Positions 57,301 through 64,000 of a DNA stretch of 64,000 nt are shown piece by piece. The notes beneath the pieces were generated by a model, which had not been told where the DNA came from, did no database searches, and saw only the letters and a list, made by a program, of their open reading frames with translations. A program made the translations under genes and the position numbers. Source of the DNA: Siderastrea siderea (Eukaryota; Cnidaria; Anthozoa; Scleractinia; Rhizangiidae); assembly GCA_964030785.1 (NCBI GenBank), contig OZ034975.1:38782069-38846068 (forward strand), in the 5' to 3' direction. Position 1 is the stretch's first letter. Each line of letters opens with the position of its first letter.

Positions 57301-57702
57301 AAGTTCCAGTGAATAGTTTATTCCTTTATGATACTTCAAAATTTGGTAATAACATGTTTTGTATACCATTTCCCAGCAAAAGGGGGTTATGAGGGTGATG
57401 GTAATTACAAAGAAAGAAAACATGGCAGAAAATAAATTGTTCAGGTCAGGGTTGTGCACTTGTCTTACTTTATACTGTAGTAAAAACAAGGATAACACAA
57501 GGGGGGAATACTTTCCAAGCACACTCAACTTTGTTGTTATTTGATTTTGGAGCACATTTGATTCTCCAGTGGCTTGTGATTTGGATTTGTCAGTAGATGG
57601 AATGTAAATACTGCAGGGAAGCCTTGAAAGCTTTGGGAAGGCTTGCGCAATGACACCTATTACAACAATAAATATAAAAATTGCAAAATAATTATTCATC
57701 AT
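54187..57702 (-). CDS. Multi-pass membrane, ubiquitin-like, zinc-finger and P-like transposase N-terminal half (ORF A)
   Basis: 1171 residues from ATG at 57702. Residues 1-290 hold about seven hydrophobic segments (for example FAIFIFIVVIGVIA, LVYVVAIALLMVVSVLPYSI, LVFPFLYIILGIML). Residues 300-373 align by eye with ubiquitin: VISISLVDITGKPHSF, TTDLRAQINLKLNI, SSSGKPLNE, then TVFMNGRLIGG, ending in Gly-Gly. A C2CH motif follows at once (CIKGC, 36 residues, CDKH), the spacing of a THAP finger though other THAP landmarks are weak; then a second Cys cluster. A helical region precedes MRYNPLVIKWSCMIASKCRK and IPSWETAKSY, then GIGGIHWDEMSIKEG with the first catalytic Asp (about residue 1013) and TGELVGFEDL, as in P/THAP9 transposases. 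Residues after the A9 run are out of frame. Fusing membrane and ubiquitin-like parts to a transposase is unusual. Confidence 0.85.
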   Translation of the reverse strand: MMNNYFAIFIFIVVIGVIAQAFPKLSRLPCSIYIPSTDKSKSQATGESNVLQNQITTKLSVLGKYSPLVLSLFLLQYKVRQVHNPDLNNLFSAMFSFFVITITLITPFCWEMVYKTCYYQILKYHKGINYSLELLLFPGVIILRMCLSLLEPVYNLCLRAKPVHKFSLVQYVWSLASKFFLPTIMLTFVLFFHCIIFNLDSQNLLVDHKLNSVLVYVVAIALLMVVSVLPYSIFVVSFVVITVAMGESFDASSRDPIEMPLVFPFLYIILGIMLGYSCLQSIEFQHPGSLLSLVLRSKRFVISISLVDITGKPHSFMFAPYATTTDLRAQINLKLNIRSDSYWLSSSGKPLNEFVPLKEITGTVFMNGRLIGGVQCCIKGCDKEAGLRKLDSMIGQYELKCSPHDLTDLENIKNLRVCDKHYNTLPSRGHKPSRGKKSSKSKSRSNAQLGTLKVTPCSVSCSQCKKEVCLSSDKICNKHNITIFNTEFTVACNFLDEAVESRTEFHSDLYKSIDSPPDGSTISYICMSCQPFFLNAVKLEDQYKKAQSMFEEQQGHLNLVTEPCKQDLQDKLENCTPSTSSNDNKVSESEKCNSLPSKLQAGIFTEGLSQLLKNLNGKSPSEPQHAYVCTYTMFQSVLSDIYPWRLSFVHSKTTCDNLKVVLSKPNTSNGREISNWKEMAFFLPTNISVATNDICQFTVQIMGNQVDNGKLPPNMFQSNIFKSAINLIIKPVDDLRVCPGITDPTLIDTAERKQTDTFLYYVDSRGSDMDGNVTKCIRSTTCSYKLTAKSRVRCQQCQNLLRSNLRFLTKKSESSSQSKTAHNSHAKFSSLSHAELRLRANNLHKMVAQSQRKAKRYYLLYQKEKQKNLSAPKNYNPTSSDLANLMDIAITNQWLTENSVLYALLTDTLKSLKCQEEEFARHGKVTKNKQKPHPKGMRYNPLVIKWSCMIASKCRKTGYDVVRSILPIPSWETAKSYRQAASTTTPISEQNLALMVQEMTRRGCKGIGGIHWDEMSIKEGIVLCKRTGELVGFEDLNIDRELNMNPNDLNNEKEDNDVDNFPESSDSDASSTVSDQESSPSSCTTDDDIELIPSSTKAKLICQFFYSSIEGDFSWPVASFPLNKINHKILSSLVWQVFILKMKKKLKLSMVFLMAQHILMHFLAEQGHKIG
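54268..54276 (-). promoter_or_regulatory. A9 slip site between transposase halves
   Basis: On the minus strand AAAATGAAAAAAAAATTG is read KMKKKL in ORF A and NEKKIE in ORF B. The family sequence moves from the first frame to the second exactly here, a -1 shift. A9 contains A-AAA-AAA, a known slippery heptamer, so programmed slippage is possible; a one-base deletion in a homopolymer is the simpler explanation. No pseudoknot was checked. Confidence 0.5.
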
Positions 57703-57714
57703 TGATTTTTATTG

Positions 57715-58235
57715 TTCCCTTTATTGTATTTCTTTCATTAAATAACCTTAAATAGTATTTTACTGTCCTTTTTTTTAAAAAAGTACCTTTCACCTAATTA
57801 ATTTTTACAATACTAAAGCTAATTATTAAATTATAATTGTTTGTTTGTTTCTTACAGTAAACTAAATTTAATAAATATTTCTTTATTAAAATAACCTTAA
57901 ATAATAATTCTTTATTAAATAACCTTTAATAATATTTTACTGTACTTTTTTTAAAAAAAAGTTCCTTTCACCTAATTAATTTTTACAATACAAAGACTAA
58001 TTATTAAATTATAATTGGTTGTTTGTTTCTTACAGTAAACTATATTAGAAGCATATGACCTTGATATGCTTCTGACTATATTTAATAATATTTCTTTATT
58101 AAAATAACCTTAAATAATAATTCTTTATTAAATAACCTTAAGTGATATTTTACTGTACTTTTTTAAAAAGTACCTTTCACCTAAAAATTCTGTACAGTAC
58201 TAAAACTAATTAATTTTTCTTTCTTAAATTACTCA
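57715..58235. repeat. AT-rich tandem repeat upstream of ORF A
   Basis: Three imperfect units of about 170 bp, each with TTAAATAACCTTAA, TATTTTACTGTAC, a T-then-A run, GTACCTTTCACCTAATTAAT and (in two of them) TTGTTTGTTTCTTACAGTAA. It lies where the promoter of the minus-strand operon-like cluster should be. Confidence 0.85.
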
Positions 58236-58373
58236 ATTTTTTTTTTTTGGATTTTCCAGTTTTATTGTATTGTTTACTTTGATAACTAAAATAAAATAGC
58301 GAAGTAAGAAAAGCAAAGCCAGGCACAACTGCAATAAAAAGCAAACTCAAGCAACACTGAGGACCCCTCTAAA

Positions 58374-58562
58374 TTATATATACAAGCACTGAAATGAAAG
58401 AATCAACACGGCCAGCAAAAGCCACAAAATCCAACAGATTTTAACAGGAATCGACGAAGTACACCACAGTAAGCTAGTGAAAAGAAAACAAAAGAACCTG
58501 GAAAGAGAATTTACACCAGCCAACTGAAGAAGTTCGCCAAGGCACGAGCAATAAGTTAACAA
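58374..58562 (-). CDS. Small hydrophobic ORF upstream of ORF A
   Basis: 62 residues with two hydrophobic segments (FFCFLFTSLLWC and WILWLLLAVLILSFQ). It could be a non-initiating 5' exon of the membrane region or a chance ORF in AT-rich sequence. No splice join was established. Confidence 0.25.
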   Translation of the reverse strand: MLTYCSCLGELLQLAGVNSLSRFFCFLFTSLLWCTSSIPVKICWILWLLLAVLILSFQCLYI

Positions 58563-59065
58563 ATTTTAGACGAAAGCAACACCTTCGCACTCAAACGGAA
58601 AGACGTGGATATCGGCTTGGCCAAGCGACACAGAACGACGGTGAAATTAAACGTTGATAATCAAGTAGTAAAACCTCCTGTTATGAAGCTTTCTGAAGCA
58701 AACTGTGTAGTAAAAAGGTGGATGTTTTAAACGGACTTCGCTTGTCCCGGAAGCAAAATGGCGGTCCCGCGGTTTGTCCCGTTCAAAAAATAAACCAAAT
58801 TACAGGATTACGGGAACACAAAACAAGAAACAAATTTGACACACAGGCAGTAAAAATTTAAAAGAGTACACACTTACGAGGAATTAGCGAACAGTAGCTA
58901 TAAAAGCAATAAATCTAATCCTTTCTTGACCTCTGTCGTGGCGCACCTAAACTCAATCCCGCGTAAAACTGAACAGCGCTCTCTCGTTGCCGTGTGACGT
59001 CATACTGGCAGCGATGAGTCGGTCACGAATAAACAACTGGAAACAAAAGAGTCACCTCCCCCCCC

Positions 59066-59871
59066 TGCATGCTGCTGAAACGTGTTGCGTACCCCTGCCG
59101 ACTCAGTGATATGATACCCCGGTTTGGTCGACCAGTCTCTGTGCTGAGTCTGATTATAAATCACATCATGGATTATGTCTATGATTTTCATGGGCACCGG
59201 ATCACCCAGTGGAATCAAGATATCTTAAAAACTGAATTACAATGGGCATAAACGGGTTCATGCCCTAAAATTTCAATCACTGGCCCTGCCCAATGGACTC
59301 ATTGGAAACCTGTATGGATCAGCAGGTAGGTTCCTGTTAGAAAATGCACTTTATAGTGTATTCTTGATCAACTGGTATTAAAGCAGTTCCAAATTTCTTG
59401 CCTGAAATTACTTTATTATTAATTTTTGTTTCAGAGGGACGTAAACACGACGCAGGGATGCTGGCGGATTCCGGCCTACTTCATGACCTGCAACGGTTCG
59501 CCTTCTCCCCAACAGGTTAACCAATGTGTATATATGGAGATCTAGCCTACCCTTAACGCGTCCACTTACAAACCCCATTTCGTCACCTCCCCCTTGCTCT
59601 ACCCATGCAGGATTACAATGAATCGATGAGTGCTGTCCGGATTGCTGTTGAGTGGCTATTTGGTGACATCGCCAATTCTTTTAAATTTCTTGACTACAAG
59701 AACCTAAAGATCGGCCTTAGCAGTGTGGGTAAAATATATGTTGTTTCTGCATTACTTCGCAATGCCATAACCTGCCTTTATGGCAACGAAACCAGCGATT
59801 ACTTTGGCATTGATCCCCTACTCTGGAACAATACTTTCAGAAAAATGGAACTCTGTAACTATGATAAGTGA
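59066..59871 (+). pseudogene. Harbinger transposase, 3' part
   Basis: It resumes at LKRVAYPCRLSDM and reads RFGRPVSVLSLIINHIMDYV and WNQDIL, then shifts frame to YNGHKRVHALKFQSLALPNG and LIGNLYGSA (exon to 59325; intron; exon 59435-59871). The shift marks a deletion of roughly 35-45 codons that in relatives carry the FxDGT motif with the first catalytic Asp. After EGRKHDAGML (second Asp) come two in-frame stops (59518-59520 and 59554-59556), then SMSAVRIAVEWLFGDI (Glu) and GLSSVGKIYVVSALLRNA. The protein is dead through the deletion, the stops and the nested insertion. Confidence 0.9.
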
Positions 59872-59879
59872 CATGTTAC

Positions 59880-60515
59880 CACCAACAAAACAGCTCAATG
59901 GTCTACCATTGACCAAGTGCATGGACTGAGTTCAACAAAATCAATTTGTTCTTTTTGGTTTGCAATTTTCTTCACTAAGCTACTGGAATTAAAAACAAAA
60001 AAAAACTAAAACGAGAGTGGTATGATTAGACTACCTACAGACCTCAGCACTTTTAAGCATAGGGGTGCAACAAAACCTTCTTTGCCAGTCCAAGTGTTAC
60101 AATAGAGCGGTACATATGCAAATAAAAACAAGTGGGGGTCTAGGGTAGTGGCCTGGGTGAGCCAGTCCCTCCCTTTTATCAGAGTGAATTAGGCTGGCCT
60201 CCCTTCTTCTTTGCCTAAACGAAATTTGGTATTTCCCACCCAAAACAGCGTAAGTGAAAATGAATAGGTTGTAACAATCCACAATACTTTACTTATTATT
60301 AAAAAAATACAGATGCATAATTATATATTTACCTATATCAAGGGCAAAATAAACACGCTATTTGAAAAAATGAAAACTCAACACAGTTTATCTCTGTAAT
60401 TTTTCACAATGAAAAAATGCAGCTGCATCATATGTATTTACCTATATCAAGGACAAAATAAACAATGTTGTTATTTGAAAAAATGAAAACTCAACACAGT
60501 TTATCTCTGTAATTT
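59880..60515. other. Harbinger intergenic segment
   Basis: No coding signature. Two near-copies of a unit of about 110 bp (ATGCATAATTATATATTTACC...CAACACAGTTTATCTCTGTAA and its variant) lie at about 60310-60400 and 60420-60515. Confidence 0.5.
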
Positions 60516-60519
60516 TTTC

Positions 60520-61310
60520 TTATGTGGACTTGGGGAGCACTTTTTCTAGTAAACCCATAAGTAGCTGACTTTGTTGTTGCAGTAGCTGGAAGAACATCAT
60601 TTGAAAGCTTTGCAGCTGCTGCTCCTGCCTCTGCTGCTGTTCATTCATAGCCTTCAGTACATCATGGAATTGCTTCTGTTGCTGAGTCTGCTGTTCCATC
60701 ATCATCCTGTACTGACCCAGTTGGTTTTCCTGCTCCTTCTCTCTCACTTCCAGCTCCTTCTTTCCTGATTTCACATTCTTGTGTCATTTTCTCTTTCAAG
60801 CACTGTACAGCTTCAGAGGCATTCTTTCTGCTTTGTGGTGGTGTGACTTCATCACAGCCTGAATCTGCATTCCTCTTTTTGGTTTGCCCAAGGCGTTCCA
60901 CGGCTTTCAATCTTACTTCTTCTGCTGAAGCCTTGTCGTTTTCATCCTTCTTAGTGAGAGAATTCGAATTCTCTTTTCTCACCAGGTCGGCCGCCTTTTC
61001 TTTCTCTATGATTTCAGCTACTGCCATTTCCACGTCACTTTCATCATCACATGCAATGCCAGAGCTTTTCTCTTCTTTGTTTATTTTCTCTCTGTACTTG
61101 TTGATCAATAGGGTAAGTCTGTCCCTGACTGAGCGCTTATTTACACTGAACTTAATGGTGCTTGTGTTGTTTAAACTGGTGGCTATTTCATGCCAGAGCT
61201 CACCCCTCTCTTTGCTTCGTTTTGGGTACTTGAAAATTTCCATAACAAGAACTTCCCGGCAAAGCATCAGGTCATGTTCCTCAGACCATGAAAAGGGGCT
61301 GGAAACAATT
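60520..61310 (-). pseudogene. Harbinger Myb/SANT-like DNA-binding protein, frameshifted
   Basis: Reading leftwards from about 61305: PFSWSEEHDLMLCREVLVME, then SKERGELWHEIATSLN and KRSVRDRLTLLINKYREK, a Myb/SANT-trihelix domain as in the second protein of Harbinger elements, which helps target the TIRs. A Lys/Glu-rich coiled region follows. Near 60770 the frame shifts by one base (ECEIRKE continues as ELEVREKEQENQLGQYRMMM in the other frame), then a Gln-rich coiled coil runs to a stop at 60520. It is divergently placed from the transposase, the usual layout. Confidence 0.85.
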
Positions 61311-61322
61311 TACCAAAATTGA

Positions 61323-62300
61323 CATATTTAGGTCTTCTGTATGTATTTAAATGTAGAGAAAACTAGATCTGTCTTCAACAGCTTATAAAGGAAAACAAGG
61401 GCTTTAATTCCAAAAGCAATACAGAAGCTAGGGCAAATAAAACAAACCAAGTATAAATACTGCAACAAATTTATAAAAACAAATATCCAACCAGAAAAAC
61501 AATAAACACACTGGAAAACTACACTGGGCTACTCGTATAAATGGAAGAATGTTTCATCGTTCGAGACGACAATTAAAACAATGGTTTACACAAAGTTCCG
61601 AAAAAATTTATAGAACCCTTTGTACAGAAAAAAATGACAAACGGCGGGAAAGATCAGGAGGGCAACCGCAGTATGTTATCAAACCGTACCTGAAGTTTAC
61701 GCTGCTTTTTGGAAAAAGCGGAATAGTAAATGCGAGAAATATTCATTCTTACATTATAAACCCAGCATCGAATCCCATTTAAACACTTCTAAGTCTGATC
61801 GAAACAAAAAGTTGATCCACATGGAGAAGAGAGCATCACAAAAGACAGCGTGTAAGCTGCTAAACAACTTATTTAATTACAGTTGTCTTCATCACAAATT
61901 TCTGTTTTCAAACGCTGAAAAATTATGGTAAACAACAAAAAACGCGATTCAAAGCATTGAGACCACAGTAAAAAGAGCACAAAGCTTACTGGTTACCTAC
62001 CCTGTTTTGTCTTGTTCGGAATGCGTAGCTTCCATGTGTACAGAAAACCTGCAACACGAGAGAAAACTTAGTTTTTAATATTTCCATCACAGGACACAGA
62101 AATAGTTTTAGTTCTTCTAGCATGCACTAACTAAGCCATACGTTTTAAGAAATCCACAGTTTTAGCGAGGAAAATGACAAAACGTGAAAAAAATTACAAA
62201 AAGTACTCACGTTCACCACACAACGGGAAATCTGCTGTTATGGCGTCGACAACGTCATGTGGACAACAATTTGTGAACGTCTAGACCTACACAGTAGCAG
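61323..62300. other. Right flank of the Harbinger element
   Basis: The ORF at 61549-61782 has no known domain. Otherwise non-coding up to the TIR. Confidence 0.4.
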
Positions 62301-62678
62301 CGAACTGTGGCTTTTTTGACTTCCGGTCGTTGACGTCCGCGTACTCGTTCTCTATGCTAAAGGTCGGTAATGTGGTAGCAGACGTTTTTTGGAAGGGGGC
62401 TGTCCTATACATAGATGACTTTAAAACCTACCTGATCTTGACGCTGTTCTCGCCTTGTTTTCTGGCTCAACACGTGTAGTAGGAGAGGAATCAGTTGGTT
62501 TCCTAGAAGCTGCGTAAAAAGATATGAGACTTGATGCTACAAATACATATGTTATGTGCACGTGTTAATTTTAACATACACAGGCACTGAGAACTATCCA
62601 GATTCGGTTTAAGTTCTACTGAAGGACACCGGCGCAATGCATGAAATTGGATTCAAGAGTACATTTACTGAGACTTAC

Positions 62679-62936
62679 ATGTACTTGTAATCCTAACTAA
62701 AATAGTGACGCTTGTAGAACCCATGCTATTTGACCCAGTACAAGTATGATTTCCTCCATGACTATCATTCACGTTATGCAAACGGAGATATTTTTCAGTT
62801 GTAACGACCTCGCCAGCTGCATTTGTCCAAACATACTGTGGACTAGGGCTGCCATTTGCATGACATGTGACATAGGCAGACTCCCCAGCAGTTACTGTCC
62901 GTGTTACAGTCTTTGGTTTCGTAATTTCAGGAGGAC
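62679..62936 (-). CDS. Intact Ig exon of the minus-strand gene
   Basis: Phase 1-1, acceptor TATATTCAG, donor GTAAGT. Starts PPEITKPKTVTRTVTAGE; cysteines in YVTCHANG and NHTCTGSN; Trp in YVWTNAAG. Confidence 0.88.
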
Positions 62937-63174
62937 CTGAATATAGAAAATAAACAAAAGTTAGGGTGTTAAAAAAAAAAACAGATGAATGAAAGGTAAA
63001 CTCAATTGAGGACGGGCAGAGCACTGGTGTCCCGGATACTGCTTGGGAGCGCGTTCACTTTTATATTGACAACAATGATTGATTTTCAAAACAAGTTTTT
63101 GAGTTCTGTCGGATAGTATCACATACTACTGTGATGATTTTGTTTCAATGTAAGTCAACTGAAGAAGGTCTTAC

Positions 63175-63416
63175 TTGGAAGGGCAATAGTGACATCCCTG
63201 ATAGCGGGACTTCCAAAGCCATTAGTAGCAGTACATCTGTAGGTTCCTTAATCCTGTTTTTCAGTGAAAGTCAAAGGGAAGGTGACAACATTGTTATCAG
63301 AGAGTCTTTTCCAGGTTTTTTTGCAGCTGGATAACCACCAGCTGCACATCGGAGAAACAACAGATCACCCTTATTCACTGTCCTATCCTCGGATATGTAA
63401 GTAATCTTTGGCGGAA
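63175..63416 (-). pseudogene. Broken Ig exon of the minus-strand gene
   Basis: Splice sites are intact, but the Ig fold is split by a one-base frame change at the A7 run (about 63321) and a TAA near 63258. The second half reads TWKRLSDNNVVTFPLTF and YRCTATNGFGSPAIRD, which closely resembles RTK Ig domain 1 ([24 protein letters not shown]). Confidence 0.8.
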
Positions 63417-64000
63417 CTTCAAAGTCAAAGCAACACTGAAACAATAAATAAAAATAAATACGTAACGTAGCCACAGTGGTAAGGTTCGTTTGTGAGGGCT
63501 CGTTCCTCGATGTTTTGCATAACGATTTCTGCAAACAACCACAGAAACTGGCCAGCCCACAGCTGTTCCATGCAACTGTTTGCACTATTCTTGCCGTTGT
63601 ACTGAAAATAAGTAGAAGTACGACAGAGGTTCAGTAAGTCCATTAAGTCGTCCGTAGGGAGCGGTAGTCTGATAGTTGAGTTGTTGATGGCGGTCTCAGT
63701 GTAATCTGGAGCCAGTTGATGTGAAATACTGGTGAACAGTGGACACTAGTTTGTAGTCGTAAGGTACTTGTACTGTCTTAATTGCGTCAATAAGGTTCAC
63801 AGTCGACTGTAGTTTGTGTCGCGATTCGTCGGTCAAAGGTTCCAGTACGGTAATCGAGAATTTGGGCATTTGGTACTTCGGGAATCCACTAAACGAGACA
63901 ATGGGTGTCCCACACCTTACAGTTTCCCAGGATATTGTTTAATACAAAACGGAAGAAGAAGCAATGGACAGAAGAAGCAAAATGTGAATTAAATGTTCCA

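Larger units (their letters stand above)
49062..59065 (-). mobile_element. 10.0 kb P/THAP9-like transposon with ubiquitin-like and USP-like genes
   Basis: The ends are a poly-G TIR (AAGGGGGGGGGGGAGGTG at the left, inverse of AGGGGGGGGAGGTG at the right), followed about 50 bp inside by a perfect inverted 18-mer CTGCCAGTATGACGTCAC (49110-49127 and 58994-59011). TGCATGCTGC is present on both sides (49052-49061 and 59066-59075). The true duplication is 8-10 bp because the TIR edge is ambiguous; P-superfamily elements make 8 bp. All three long ORFs are on the minus strand. The host Harbinger reading frame is exactly restored when the insert and one repeat are left out, which fixes both ends. Confidence 0.93.
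48594..62367. mobile_element. Harbinger element (about 3.8 kb), expanded to 13.8 kb by a nested transposon
   Basis: The left end GGGACCTTTAGCAAACAGGA and right end (inverse of CCGACCTTTAGCATAGAGAA) form an imperfect TIR of about 36 bp, including shared GACCTTTAGCA and GGACGTC. TAAT occurs at both flanks (48589-48592, with one extra A, and 62368-62371), consistent with a TAA-type Harbinger duplication. It encodes a HARBI1-like transposase (plus) and a Myb/SANT-like protein (minus), the two-gene layout of this superfamily. Without the nested 10 kb element it would be about 3.76 kb. Both genes are broken, so it is not autonomous. Confidence 0.9.
46631..63416 (-). pseudogene. Ig-domain membrane receptor gene, minus strand, one exon broken
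   Basis: Exons from 5' to 3': 63416-63175 (Ig), 62936-62679 (Ig), 62509-62432 (Ser/Thr linker), 47939-47834 (membrane helix), and possibly 46804-46631 (cytoplasmic). All are phase 1-1. The intact Ig exon has YVTCHANGSPSPQYVWT and NHTCTGSNSMGS. The helix is IIMGTLVGGALVVVVAIAVW followed by WMRRDTR. The 63416-63175 exon starts PPKITYISEDRT and ends with a normal Ig half (GTYRCTATNGFGSPA), but an A7 run near 63321 shifts the frame and an in-frame TAA follows EKQD. Either this is a pseudogene or the assembly has errors. The 14.5 kb intron before the helix exon holds the Harbinger element. No kinase exons were seen. It resembles the adjacent RTK ectodomain, so a local duplicate is likely. Confidence 0.65.

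Noticed and set aside
60843..61322. 159-residue plus-strand ORF
   Set aside because: Antisense shadow of the Myb-like gene.

Overview
This is eukaryotic DNA, most likely from an anthozoan cnidarian and plausibly a reef-building coral. The taxon is an inference. It rests on small phase-matched exons in long introns, an Ig-domain receptor tyrosine kinase, and dense nested DNA transposons, MITEs, minisatellites and retroelement fragments. I saw no prokaryotic gene structure.

Host genes. A plus-strand receptor tyrosine kinase (RTK) gene occupies 13386-44956. I could follow 19 exons whose splice phases all agree: four Ig-like domains, a SEA-like juxtamembrane domain, one membrane helix, and a complete kinase of FGFR/VEGFR type. 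Its 5' exon(s) with the signal peptide were not found. A second gene converges on it from the minus strand, with exons at about 63416-62432, 47939-47834 and possibly 46804-46631. It encodes two Ig domains, a linker and a membrane helix. One Ig exon carries a frameshift and a stop, so that allele may be a pseudogene.

Left third (1-13 kb). There is a repeat copy at the edge, a Penelope-like RT fragment, and a 7.7 kb element flanked by TTAA with 1.2 kb inverted arms. That element holds a 61-bp minisatellite and a foldback element. A 1.3 kb array of 9-bp GTAC-bearing units follows.

Middle (13-45 kb). The RTK introns hold a LINE fragment, MITEs, and two copies of a 1.6 kb repeat. One of these copies is split by a 10.9 kb CACTGG-ended element with TSD AACA. 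That element carries a 3.2 kb palindrome with tRNA-like sequences and two or three orphan coding exons.

Right (48.6-62.4 kb). A Harbinger element (48594-62367) lies in the intron of the minus-strand Ig gene. Its transposase exon is interrupted by a 10.0 kb second transposon (about 49062-59065). Removing the insert and one copy of the repeated TGCATGCTGC restores the transposase reading frame. The inserted element encodes an unusual P/THAP9-like system: a multi-pass membrane region, a ubiquitin-like domain ending in Gly-Gly, a C2CH finger and transposase core, then (across an A9 frameshift site) CCHC knuckles and a YqaJ-type nuclease, then a separate USP-like deubiquitinase. Membrane anchor, ubiquitin-like fold, deubiquitinase and transposase in one mobile element is the most notable system here.
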